A stretch of 32,390 bases of DNA, from the NCBI GenBank assembly GCA_913062655.1, contig CAJXXO010000003.1, positions 1-32,390 on the forward strand, in the 5' to 3' direction. Numbering within the stretch: position 1 is the first letter of the stretch; each line of letters starts with the position of its first letter. Of the stretch, positions 1-8,788 are shown piece by piece. The notes under the pieces were generated by a model that made no database searches, was not told the origin of the DNA, and worked only from the letters and a program-made list of their open reading frames with translations. A program made the translations under genes and the position numbers. This DNA comes from an uncultured Bacteroidota bacterium. Lineage in GTDB: Bacteria > Bacteroidota > Bacteroidia > Chitinophagales > S012-47.

Positions 1-579
1 CTGGTGAAGTTGGCCGATGAAAGTGGGATCAATACAGCCGGCTCAGCCATTGGGCATGACATATCTGCCGTACTGAACGAAGAGAATACCGATAAGATCA
101 CCTTGAATGAATTTTACGAGGCGGCACTGGACGACTACACCCGTGGAGAAGTGCGGTATCCGCTGAATAACATGGAGCCGGGTACCCACAAGGTGCGTGT
201 CAAGGCCTGGGATGTACACAATAATTCCGGTGAAGGATATACTGAGTTTGTGGTGGCGGAATCTGCTGAATTGGCCCTGAGCCATGTGCTCAACTATCCC
301 AATCCCTTTACCACCCACACCGCTTTCTGGTTTGAACACAATCGCCCGGGTGAACCGTTGTTGGTTACCGTACAGATATTCACCGTTTCGGGCAAGGTGG
401 TGAAAACCATTCAGCAGCAGGTAACTACGGAAGGATACCGGGTAGACAATATCCATTGGGATGGTCTGGACGAGTTTGGTGATGAGATTGGTAAGGGGGT
501 ATATGTCTATAAAGTGACGGTAACCGCCCCGGATGGTGAGCAGGCGGAAGAATACGAAAAGCTGGTACTCCTACGCTAG
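1..579 (+). CDS. porU: Type IX secretion system sortase PorU, C-terminal part (5' end outside window)
   Basis: Frame is open from base 1. Protein contains ADESGINTAGSAIGHDISA, ITLNEFYEAALDDYTRGEVRYPL and VKAWDVHNNSGEGYTEFVV, then a NYPNPF-type C-terminal domain. porV lies directly downstream. Confidence 0.88.
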   Translation: MVKLADESGINTAGSAIGHDISAVLNEENTDKITLNEFYEAALDDYTRGEVRYPLNNMEPGTHKVRVKAWDVHNNSGEGYTEFVVAESAELALSHVLNYPNPFTTHTAFWFEHNRPGEPLLVTVQIFTVSGKVVKTIQQQVTTEGYRVDNIHWDGLDEFGDEIGKGVYVYKVTVTAPDGEQAEEYEKLVLLR

Positions 580-582
580 GGG

Positions 583-613
583 TTGAATTATATGAGCTGA
601 ATTCCTACTTTTG
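583..613 (+). promoter_or_regulatory. Candidate Bacteroidota sigma-A promoter P1 (TTG-N20-TACTTTTG)
   Basis: TTG at 583-585, 20-bp spacer, TACTTTTG at 606-613. Matches the Bacteroidota -33 TTG / -7 TAnnTTTG consensus. Lies just after the porU stop (577-579). Confidence 0.5.
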
Positions 614-729
614 CTGGAGCTTGTAAAAAGAATGCCTATACCACACATCTACACGAAATAGGTACACCAATCAGATGACGCAACATTTTGTTCGCCCCTG
701 CGTTCAGGGTGGGAACGACTCGAATACAC

Positions 730-759
730 TTGGTCGTTTCAAATCGGTTGGTATTTTTG
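730..759 (+). promoter_or_regulatory. Candidate Bacteroidota sigma-A promoter P2 of porV (TTG-N19-TATTTTTG)
   Basis: TTG at 730-732, exactly 19-bp spacer, TATTTTTG at 752-759. About 26 nt before the likely porV ATG at 786. Confidence 0.65.
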
Positions 760-785
760 TTACATACAAGCACCACACGCACACC

Positions 786-1955
786 ATGAGAAGTTTTTGC
801 ACGCTATTGCTATTGCTCGTCATCGTAGCCCTGGGTATGGGGCCACAACCTGTACAGGCACAGTCTGGTACAACAGGCGATGACATTTTGAATACTGTTA
901 CCACGGCAGTTCCTTTTTTACGTGTTGCCCCTGATGCACGTGCAGGAGGTATGGCAGACGTGGGCATCAGTGTTTCCCCCGATCCAAATGGTTGGTTTCA
1001 CAATCCTGCAAAGATGGCTTTTGCAGAAAGAGACCTGGGTTTCTCCGTTACCTACACACCTTGGTTGCGCCAATTGGTGAATGACATCTACCTGGCTAGC
1101 GTGTATGGATTTAAGCGGATTGACGAGATGCAAGCCGTAGGGGGTAGCTTGCGCTACTTCTCTTTGGGTAATATCACTTTTACCAATCAATCCGGTCAAT
1201 TTATTGGCGACTTCCGACCGAATGAATTTGCCATTGATGCCGGTTATTCCCGAAAGCTATCCGACTACTTTTCCGCAGGTACTATGCTACGGTTTATCTA
1301 TTCCAACCTAGCCACGGGACAGCAAGTGAATGGGGTCGATGTACGTCCTGGTACCTCCGTAGCGGCAGATATTGCTTTTTTCTATCAGAATCCAGATATC
1401 GAATTGGGTGATATGGATGCGACCCTGGCTTGGGGGGTAAATGTCTCCAACCTTGGCGCAAAAATCACCTACACGGCAGATGCACAGAACCGTGACTTTC
1501 TGCCATCCAACCTTGGCGTAGGCGCCTCTCTCAACATGGAGTTGGACCAGTACAACCAATTCCTGATTAGCGTGGATTTCAATAAACTGTTGGCACCTAC
1601 ACCGGATACTACTGCCAATCAGGCCTGGAAGGAACAATCCGTACCCGCTGCAATTTTGGGGTCTTTTAATGATGCCCCGGGTGGATTCTCAGAAGAAATT
1701 CGTGAGATTATATGGCAGATAGGGGCAGAATATTGGTACGACAACCAATTTGCAGTACGAGCCGGCTACTTCTTTGAAGCCGATACCAAGGGCGGCCGGA
1801 ATTTCTTTACGGTAGGCTTAGGGTTGAAGTACAATGTCTTCGGGCTGAACTTTTCCTACCTCATACCTACCACCAATCAGCGCAATCCGCTGGATAATAC
1901 CCTACGATTCAGCTTGAATTTCGACTTTGACGCCCTTACAGGCGGGCAGAAGTAA
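786..1955 (+). CDS. porV: Type IX secretion system outer membrane channel protein PorV (LptO)
   Basis: Signal peptide MRSFCTLLLLLVIVALGMGPQPVQAQ, then NTVTTAVPFLRVAPDARAGGMADVGISVSPDPNGWFHNPAKMAFAERDLGFSVTYTPWLRQL, characteristic of PorV. The upstream start at 675 in the ORF track gives an implausible N-terminus. Confidence 0.93.
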   Translation: MRSFCTLLLLLVIVALGMGPQPVQAQSGTTGDDILNTVTTAVPFLRVAPDARAGGMADVGISVSPDPNGWFHNPAKMAFAERDLGFSVTYTPWLRQLVNDIYLASVYGFKRIDEMQAVGGSLRYFSLGNITFTNQSGQFIGDFRPNEFAIDAGYSRKLSDYFSAGTMLRFIYSNLATGQQVNGVDVRPGTSVAADIAFFYQNPDIELGDMDATLAWGVNVSNLGAKITYTADAQNRDFLPSNLGVGASLNMELDQYNQFLISVDFNKLLAPTPDTTANQAWKEQSVPAAILGSFNDAPGGFSEEIREIIWQIGAEYWYDNQFAVRAGYFFEADTKGGRNFFTVGLGLKYNVFGLNFSYLIPTTNQRNPLDNTLRFSLNFDFDALTGGQK

Positions 1956-1960
1956 AGCCC

Positions 1961-2443
1961 ATGAAAAAGATTCGTGTAGGCTTCGGGTATGATGTCCATA
2001 AGCTCGAGGAGGGGTATCCCTTCTATCTGGGGGGCATTGAGTTGGAAGCGGCTAAAGGTGCGGTGGGGCATTCGGATGCGGATGTGCTCATCCATGCTAT
2101 TTGTGATGCTTTGCTAGGTGCGGCCAACTTGCGGGATATTGGCTACCAGTTTCCCGATACCGATCCGCAATACAAAGGAATCGACTCGAAAAAATTATTG
2201 AAAGAGGTAGTACAGCTATTGTATGCCAAAGGCTACAAGGTGGGCAATATTGATGCTACTGTTGCCTTGGAAGCTCCAAAAGTCAATCCACATATTGCCA
2301 CCATGCAAAAGGTGCTGGCGCCTATCCTGCAAGTGGATGAAGACGATGTGTCGCTTAAGGCGACTACCAGTGAAAAGTTGGGCTTTGTGGGCCGCTCAGA
2401 GGGGGTAGCAGCCTATGCAGTAGCTCTGATTCAGGAACTATGA
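1961..2443 (+). CDS. ispF: 2-C-methyl-D-erythritol 2,4-cyclodiphosphate synthase
   Basis: RVGFGYDVHKLEEG, GHSDADVLIHAICDALLGAA, DIGYQFPDTDP and KATTSEKLGFVGRSEGVAAYAVALI are all canonical IspF motifs. Confidence 0.97.
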   Translation: MKKIRVGFGYDVHKLEEGYPFYLGGIELEAAKGAVGHSDADVLIHAICDALLGAANLRDIGYQFPDTDPQYKGIDSKKLLKEVVQLLYAKGYKVGNIDATVALEAPKVNPHIATMQKVLAPILQVDEDDVSLKATTSEKLGFVGRSEGVAAYAVALIQEL

Positions 2444-2797
2444 GTGAAGGAGCGTGTGAAGTGGGTTGCCCTGGGTCTTGACCTGGCTGTTGAAGCGGCA
2501 CAGGGCAAAGAGATGGTGGCTGCGACCATAGGTGGCAAAAAGCTTGTACTAGCCCAACACAAAGGACAATGGCATGCCTTTCAAAAAAGCTGCCCACATG
2601 CCGGGGGCGATCTCTACACTGGCTGGATCAACGATGAAGGTTGTGTGGTTTGTCCGTTACATCGATACACATTCGACATTCGTTCCGGTAAAAACACCAG
2701 TGGAGAGGGATTTCATTTAGCTACCTATCCGGTGAAGGAGGAGCGGGGGCTCTGGTGGATCGGCTTTCCCAAGCGCAGGTGGTTCAAGTGGTTCTAA
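2444..2797 (+). CDS. Rieske [2Fe-2S] domain protein
   Basis: CPHAGGDL...CPLHRYTFD Rieske cluster ligands. GTG start immediately follows the ispF TGA. Confidence 0.88.
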   Translation: MKERVKWVALGLDLAVEAAQGKEMVAATIGGKKLVLAQHKGQWHAFQKSCPHAGGDLYTGWINDEGCVVCPLHRYTFDIRSGKNTSGEGFHLATYPVKEERGLWWIGFPKRRWFKWF

Positions 2798-2813
2798 TTC
2801 GCTAATTTCCGAT

Positions 2814-5276
2814 ATGGCGCATACCTTGGGAGCGTTAGCGGAGGTGTTGGACTGTTCCATAGATGAGCAGTGGAAAGCCGCACCTATTGCCCATCTGGCA
2901 TTTGACTCCAGACGTTTGCTTTATCCCCGGCAAACCCTTTTTGTCGCCCTTACTTCTGGTCAGAATGATGGCCATCGCTACATCTCGCAAGCCTATCAGG
3001 CGGGGGTGCGTGTTTTTCTTGTGCAGAAAGAAGCAGCACTGCCTTTGCTGGAGCATGTCTGCTGGCTGCCCGTACCTGACACACTGCGGGCCATGCAGGC
3101 GTTGGCAACGTATCACCGGGAATTGTTTACCTACCCTGTAGTAGGTATTACTGGCAGTAATGGTAAGACGATTATAAAAGAGTGGTTGCATCAGTTACTC
3201 CAGGAAGACTTCTCTGTGGTGCGAACCCCGAAAAGTTATAACTCCCAAATTGGTGTGCCACTTTCAGTTTGGGGAATGGCCGGTCATCACAACCTCGGCC
3301 TCTTCGAGGCGGGCATATCCCAACCCGATGAGATGATACATCTGGCCCGGATCATCCAACCTACCTTAGGCATTTTTTCCACCATAGGCCCTGCACACGA
3401 TGAGGGCTTCAGTAGTCGGGCGGAAAAAATCCGGGAGAAGTTGATTCTTTTCCACGAGGCGGAAGCCTTAGTCTACTGCCTGGACCATACCGCTATTGCT
3501 GAAGCCGTGGACGAGCAGTTGCCGCCTAAGGTAAGACGATTAACCTGGGGGCGATCGGCCTCTGCTGCGCTGCGGATGCTGTCTTCAATAGAGCAGGATA
3601 ACCACACCTCGATTACACTGACGTGGCAGGGTGAGGAGCAGGTGGTGCATATACCCTTTACCGATGCAGCGAGCTGCGAAAATGCGTTGCATTGTATCCG
3701 GTTACTGTTGCACCTGGGATACACTTGGGCGCGAATTGAGGAACGATTGCAAGAGCTGCACCACATCCCCATGCGTTTGGAGCTCAAACAGGCCCAGCAG
3801 AATAGTCTACTGATTTACGACTGCTACAACTCCGATATTAAGTCGCTGGAGATAGCGCTTGATTTTCTGGAGCGCCACCACTCGGGTCGGCAGCGGGTGG
3901 TGATACTGTCCGATATCCAGCAGAGTGGACAACCAGCGGATGAGTTGTACCGGCAACTGGCAGAGCAGCTCCGACATCGTGAGGTAGACCGCCTCATAGG
4001 AGTAGGACCGGCTTTGACGATGCATGGTGAACCATTACCCGTAAAAGAGAAACAATTCTTTCCTGATACAACCGCTTTGCTCAAGGCTTTACCGGAGTTG
4101 GCTCTACATGACTGCGCCATACTTCTGAAAGGGGCCAGAGCTTTTGCTTTCGAAAGGGTAGGGGAGCGTCTGGAACAACACTTACATGCCACTGTATTTG
4201 AGATTAACCTGAATGCCCTGGCGCACAACCTGAAAGTGTATCAGCGACAAATACCGGAAGGAGTAAAGACCATGGCAATGGTGAAAGCCTTCAGCTATGG
4301 GGCTGGAAGCTATGAAATTGCAAGTGTACTGGCTTACCACCAGGTAGACTACCTGGCTGTCGCCTATCCGGAGGAAGGTGTGGCCTTGCGCAAGGCGCAG
4401 GTCACCCTACCGATTATGGTGATCAACCCCGATAGGAGCAACCTGTCTCAACTATGGGCTTACAACCTGGAGCCCGAGGTGTATAGCCTATCCTTACTTG
4501 AGGCCATCCTTGCCGAAAGCCAGGGTCAACCCACACGAATTCACCTGATGCTGGATACAGGCATGCATCGACTGGGCCTGGTAGCGGAGGATATACCAAA
4601 GGTGATAGAAGGATTACAGCGCCACCCAGAGGTCGAAGTTGCCACCCTGTTATCTCATTTGGTGGGTAGTGACGATCCCAGGCACGATGCTTTCACTCAC
4701 CGGCAGGCACAGCTTTTTACGGCCTGGTCCGATCAGATTATGAATGGCCTACCTAACCGGCCCTTGCGTCACCTGCTCAACAGTGGTGGGATCGTTCGAT
4801 TTCCGCAGTACACGTTTGATATGGTGCGCTTGGGATTGGGATTGTACGGCCTGGATACCACAGAGGGTGTACAAGACCAGCTCGAGCCTATTGGGCGATT
4901 AAAAACCGTTGTATCACAGGTGAAGCATATTCCCGCTGGGGACACCATAGGGTACGATCGGGCCACGAAAGTCAAACGGGATGCGGTGCTGGCTACGGTG
5001 GCTATCGGTTATGCAGACGGTTATCGCAGGGCCTTCAGCCAGGGGAAAGGCTATATGCTGGTCCATGGGCAACCGGCACCGGTGCTTGGTAATGTGTGCA
5101 TGGACCTTACCATGTTGGATATCACTGACATCCCCAATGTGAAGGAGGGGGATGAAGTGATCGTATTTGGTCCGGAGCTACCGGTACAGACCTTGGCTCG
5201 CCAGGCGCAGACTATTCCCTATGAGATTATTTCCAGTATTGATCAGCGGGTGAAGCGGGTCTATGTAGAGGAGTAG
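2814..5276 (+). CDS. Bifunctional UDP-N-acetylmuramoyl-tripeptide:D-Ala-D-Ala ligase / alanine racemase (MurF-Alr fusion)
   Basis: N-terminal half has the Mur ligase ATP loop VGITGSNGKTIIKEWL and the GISQPDEM and AHDEGFSSRAEKIREKL motifs. C-terminal half has INLNALAHNLKVYQ, AMVKAFSYGAGSYE (PLP lysine), MLDTGMHRLG and VAIGYADGYRR. Confidence 0.95.
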   Translation: MAHTLGALAEVLDCSIDEQWKAAPIAHLAFDSRRLLYPRQTLFVALTSGQNDGHRYISQAYQAGVRVFLVQKEAALPLLEHVCWLPVPDTLRAMQALATYHRELFTYPVVGITGSNGKTIIKEWLHQLLQEDFSVVRTPKSYNSQIGVPLSVWGMAGHHNLGLFEAGISQPDEMIHLARIIQPTLGIFSTIGPAHDEGFSSRAEKIREKLILFHEAEALVYCLDHTAIAEAVDEQLPPKVRRLTWGRSASAALRMLSSIEQDNHTSITLTWQGEEQVVHIPFTDAASCENALHCIRLLLHLGYTWARIEERLQELHHIPMRLELKQAQQNSLLIYDCYNSDIKSLEIALDFLERHHSGRQRVVILSDIQQSGQPADELYRQLAEQLRHREVDRLIGVGPALTMHGEPLPVKEKQFFPDTTALLKALPELALHDCAILLKGARAFAFERVGERLEQHLHATVFEINLNALAHNLKVYQRQIPEGVKTMAMVKAFSYGAGSYEIASVLAYHQVDYLAVAYPEEGVALRKAQVTLPIMVINPDRSNLSQLWAYNLEPEVYSLSLLEAILAESQGQPTRIHLMLDTGMHRLGLVAEDIPKVIEGLQRHPEVEVATLLSHLVGSDDPRHDAFTHRQAQLFTAWSDQIMNGLPNRPLRHLLNSGGIVRFPQYTFDMVRLGLGLYGLDTTEGVQDQLEPIGRLKTVVSQVKHIPAGDTIGYDRATKVKRDAVLATVAIGYADGYRRAFSQGKGYMLVHGQPAPVLGNVCMDLTMLDITDIPNVKEGDEVIVFGPELPVQTLARQAQTIPYEIISSIDQRVKRVYVEE

Positions 5277-5277
5277 C

Positions 5278-5721
5278 TTATTGTGCACGAAAGAAATGGA
5301 GTTGAAACTCCCCTTTCAGGCCATCTTCGCCTTCACTACTTAGGTAGAGTTCATCTTCGTTTAAGGTCACCACTAACCAGCGGTCAACGCGGTCGAAGAT
5401 ATTGTAGCGGATAATACCCCAGCCCCATTTTTCAAAGAATAGCTTTTCGATTACTACGTAGTGATTGTTGATCTGCTTTTGCACGCGGTATTCCGCGCTC
5501 GTAAATACGGTACCATCCTCATCCTGCATATCCACCGGTGCACCATTGCGCGTGATGGAAAGGGCGCCCCCTTCAAACGTGAATTGGGTTATGTTGCCCG
5601 GTTCAGCCGGTTGCAATGTCCATGTACCTTCGATTTCACCTTCTACGTCTTGCCAGATGGCGGTGTGACAGCCGGATAGCAAAACGGTGAACAGGGCAAA
5701 AAGGGCAATTATCGCTCTCAT
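5278..5721 (-). CDS. Small predicted lipoprotein, lipocalin-like
   Basis: Signal peptide with lipobox LLSGC. Short beta-rich domain beginning IEGTWTLQPAEPGNITQFTFEGG. Confidence 0.7.
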   Translation of the reverse strand: MRAIIALFALFTVLLSGCHTAIWQDVEGEIEGTWTLQPAEPGNITQFTFEGGALSITRNGAPVDMQDEDGTVFTSAEYRVQKQINNHYVVIEKLFFEKWGWGIIRYNIFDRVDRWLVVTLNEDELYLSSEGEDGLKGEFQLHFFRAQ

Positions 5722-5731
5722 AGGGTATCTG

Positions 5732-6034
5732 TTAAACGGCCCGCATCAATGTGCGAAAGGCCACGAATTTATCCTTATATCTTGCAGTATGCTCCTCTTG
5801 CAGGGCGGGAGCACGCTCTTTTTGATACTGCATGTAATTTTCAAAACTGTCGCAAAAATACTGAATGGCATACGTAATACCATCTGCTTCATTCAGCTCC
5901 ATTAAGCGATACATCTTGTGATCAAAAAAATACCCGGTCTCCATCACTGCAGGGATGTGCTTGTCTTTCATCCATGCCATCCAATCGTCATGTATCTCGG
6001 GTTCTATTTTAATGGTTACGTTATAAACGATCAT
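5732..6034 (-). CDS. DUF4286 family protein
   Basis: MIVYNVTIKIEPEIHDDWMAWMKDKHIPAVMETGYFFDHKMYRLM is typical of DUF4286. The ATG at 6034 is preferred over the upstream TTG at 6043. Confidence 0.8.
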   Translation of the reverse strand: MIVYNVTIKIEPEIHDDWMAWMKDKHIPAVMETGYFFDHKMYRLMELNEADGITYAIQYFCDSFENYMQYQKERAPALQEEHTARYKDKFVAFRTLMRAV

Positions 6035-6043
6035 GAGTTGCAA

Positions 6044-7867
6044 TTAATTGAGCTTATCGCCCCGCAAGGCCCGAAATCGCTCACGTGCCTCAATGACAAA
6101 TACACTGTCTTTGTAGTCTAAAATGATGGTCTGGTAGTATTCCATCGCCTTCTCTTTGTCTTCAAAGACCTCCTCGTGCAGTTGGGCTAAAAGGAAATAA
6201 GCGTCATCGAGTAGCAGTTTGTCATTGTATTGATCGGTGACTTGGTTGAGGTATTCCAGTGCTTTTTCATAATCCTGCCGTTTGATCATCACTTCTGCTT
6301 TCAGGAAGTAAATGTCGTCCAGCAGCAAGTGGCCCGGGTAGGTGGTAATAATGCTGTCGAGGGTCTCCAATGCTGCATCCATCTTGTTTTGAAGCATCAG
6401 CAGGTCGGCACGGGCAAATTGCAGCATCGGGGCCATCGTAGTATCGAGGCCCATGTTGCTGGTGATGAACACCGATAAGTCCAGGGCATCATTGGCGATC
6501 AGCTCGGACGTGGAGCCCTTTAGCACATCGAGCTGTGTCTGTGCCCATTCAAAGTCACCCCGATAGTAAGCCAGCTTGGCATTTTTAAAGCGGGCCAACT
6601 CTCCAAGCGGCTCGTCTTTCAGCGCTTTATCTACCTGGCTGTAGAGTAGGGTCGCTTCCCAAATTTCACCATCAATCAGGTAATAGTCGCCCAGGTCGAG
6701 TTTGCATTCGGCCATGAAATTGGTGCTCAAACCACTGGTTTCATAGACCAGGTCTTCCATAATGGTAATAGCCGTATCCAGATGTTGCAGGTAATAGGCT
6801 TCCAGCTCTGCTAATTCTTTGAGGGTATAGGCAGATTTGACCTTGTTGTTGCCAAATTCATCTAAAAAGTCCAGGTATCCCTTTTTCAGATCGATTAAGT
6901 CTTGTTGCTCGTAGGTGTAAGCGCTCGTAATGCGTTCCTTCTTTACTTCCAACAATCGTTCTTTGGCAAAAAAGTAAAAGTTGGCATCAGGTCCTTTATC
7001 CACCAAATATCCCAGTGCCTCGATGGCTGCGTCATACTCCTCCTCTTCCAGGGCTGCCTTGGCCAGGTTGTAGATGCGCATGCCATTTTCGTCCAATCTT
7101 CGATCTAGTGCTTTGGCCTGAACGAAAGCGGCTGAAAAATCTTTTCGCTGCATGAAAAGCCAAATTAGCATTTCATTGTAGTGCGTATCGTTAGGATTCT
7201 TTTGAATGCGCTCATACAGGAACCGCTGCATCTCTCTGTATACCGCATCCTCTTCCACGTAGTCTTGCAATATGTTCTGTACGTTGGACCGTTGTTGGGG
7301 GTTGACATCGATATAATCCAGGTAATTCACCACCATTTGCGTGGCATTGCCTGTCATGCGATACAGGTTGGCCAATTCGTAGTAAAAGGAATACTCCTCT
7401 ACCAGCTCTTGTCCCTTTTTGTAGGCTTTTACGGCATAGTCGTACTCCCGCAGGTTGTTAAAGGCGTTAGCCACACGAATGACACCGGTGCGGGTGGGCT
7501 GCATCATCTCTATGGCGGCCGTATACTGCTCGTAAGCATCTTCTACGTCTCCCTGCTGTAAATACACGTAGCCGAGGTCTATCACATAGGTGGGGTTGTC
7601 ATCCGCCTTTCGGCTGGCTTTTTTAACCACCTTTTCCAGCGTCTTGTAGTCCTCCAGTTTGATCAGGCTGTTGTAGTAATAGCGATAATAGTATTCCGCC
7701 TTAGGATTCTCTTCATACAGCTTTTCAAAAAGGGTGGCGGCTTTATCATACGCACCGTTTCGATAGTATTGAATGGCCAGGTTATGATCGCTGGAGGGCT
7801 GGGCCCACAGGGTGAGCGTGGCCATAGCCAGCACAAACGTCAGTATCCATCTCGACATAGCTTCCAA
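6044..7867 (-). CDS. Exported tetratricopeptide repeat protein
   Basis: Signal peptide WILTFVLAMATLTLWAQ. Many TPR-like helices, e.g. NLAIQYYRNGAYDKAATLFEKLYEENP. Start could instead be the ATG at 7858. Confidence 0.85.
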   Translation of the reverse strand: MEAMSRWILTFVLAMATLTLWAQPSSDHNLAIQYYRNGAYDKAATLFEKLYEENPKAEYYYRYYYNSLIKLEDYKTLEKVVKKASRKADDNPTYVIDLGYVYLQQGDVEDAYEQYTAAIEMMQPTRTGVIRVANAFNNLREYDYAVKAYKKGQELVEEYSFYYELANLYRMTGNATQMVVNYLDYIDVNPQQRSNVQNILQDYVEEDAVYREMQRFLYERIQKNPNDTHYNEMLIWLFMQRKDFSAAFVQAKALDRRLDENGMRIYNLAKAALEEEEYDAAIEALGYLVDKGPDANFYFFAKERLLEVKKERITSAYTYEQQDLIDLKKGYLDFLDEFGNNKVKSAYTLKELAELEAYYLQHLDTAITIMEDLVYETSGLSTNFMAECKLDLGDYYLIDGEIWEATLLYSQVDKALKDEPLGELARFKNAKLAYYRGDFEWAQTQLDVLKGSTSELIANDALDLSVFITSNMGLDTTMAPMLQFARADLLMLQNKMDAALETLDSIITTYPGHLLLDDIYFLKAEVMIKRQDYEKALEYLNQVTDQYNDKLLLDDAYFLLAQLHEEVFEDKEKAMEYYQTIILDYKDSVFVIEARERFRALRGDKLN

Positions 7868-7921
7868 GTTACGTAACAGGGATTAAACGCAAATGGGGTA
7901 AAATCATTTCCGGGATAACAT

Positions 7922-7953
7922 AAAAAAAGCCGCATTGGTTAGCAATGCGGCTT
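7922..7953 (-). terminator. Rho-independent terminator downstream of tonB
   Basis: On the minus strand: AAGCCGCATTG-CTAAC-CAATGCGGCTT followed by a T run. Plus-strand view: aaaaaaagccgcattggttagcaatgcggctt. Lies just after the tonB stop at 7974. Confidence 0.92.
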
Positions 7954-7973
7954 GTTCTATCTATTGCATTGAG

Positions 7974-8777
7974 TTAATTCAGGGTAAATCGCACCGGTAA
8001 GTTATAGAATACGGGCACCGCTTTTCCGCGTTGCTTACCCGGTTTCCATTTGGGTAAGGTGCCGATCACACGTATCGCTTCGTCATTCAGTCCTCCGCCT
8101 GGACCACGCAGCACTTCTACGTTGGACACAGAACCATCAGCATTTACAACGAACTGGACATACACCGTTCCTTCGATACCATTTTCACGGGCGATAGCCG
8201 GATATTGGATGTTCTCACCAATATACTTGTACAAGGCCTGGATACCACCTGGAAACTCCGGCATTTCCTCTACAATACGGAAAGGCGTGGTTGGTGCTTC
8301 CGGTTCAGGATCTGGTGGTGGAGGAGGCGGTGGCAAGTCAATGGGCTCATCTTCCGGTTCTTGATCAAACAGGTCGATAGGCTCCTCGATCTCTTCCTTA
8401 TCCTCTACCACTTCGATTTCAGGTGGTGGTGGCGGTGGTGGTGGCGGTGGCGGTGGCTGCCGCGTTACCGGTGGCTCCAGAGGGATTTCCTCAGAATAAC
8501 CGGAGAACACTACCTCCACTTTTTCTTCTTTTGGTGAATTGGTAAACAATACCAACAAGATGGCCAGGATTTGTACATATCCCAGGCGCAAAAACACAGT
8601 GCGGTACTTGTTTACATCTACCTCTCCGAATTTTTTCAAAAAGAGGCTGCTCTCTTCTTTCCCCTGGTGATCCTGAGCGACTTTTTCGGGCCGCTTGAGG
8701 GCGAAATACGCCATTGTTATCAAGATCGGAACGACCAGGATAGCAATGATCACAGTGGCTAACATAGGTGCTGACAT
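7974..8777 (-). CDS. tonB: Energy transducer TonB
   Basis: N-terminal hydrophobic segments, proline-rich spacer (P12 and P7), C-terminal TonB domain FPGGIQALYKYIGENIQYPAIARENGIEGTVYVQFVV...PVRFTLN. Confidence 0.92.
   Translation of the reverse strand: MSAPMLATVIIAILVVPILITMAYFALKRPEKVAQDHQGKEESSLFLKKFGEVDVNKYRTVFLRLGYVQILAILLVLFTNSPKEEKVEVVFSGYSEEIPLEPPVTRQPPPPPPPPPPPPEIEVVEDKEEIEEPIDLFDQEPEDEPIDLPPPPPPPDPEPEAPTTPFRIVEEMPEFPGGIQALYKYIGENIQYPAIARENGIEGTVYVQFVVNADGSVSNVEVLRGPGGGLNDEAIRVIGTLPKWKPGKQRGKAVPVFYNLPVRFTLN
8421..8456 (-). repeat. (CCN)12 polyproline-encoding triplet tract in tonB
   Basis: Twelve consecutive Pro codons, read on the plus strand as agg/tgg/cgg triplets. Confidence 0.85.
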
Positions 8778-8788
8778 AATAGAATGTT

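Noticed and set aside
43-456. 137-aa minus-strand ORF over porU
   Set aside because: Antisense to recognised PorU sequence, with no domain signal.
675-785. N-terminal extension of porV in the ORF track
   Set aside because: Overlaps the consensus promoter at 730-759. A good signal peptide starts at 786.
7868-7877. 10-bp palindrome GTTACGTAAC upstream of the TPR gene
   Set aside because: Short enough to be expected by chance; no second copy seen.
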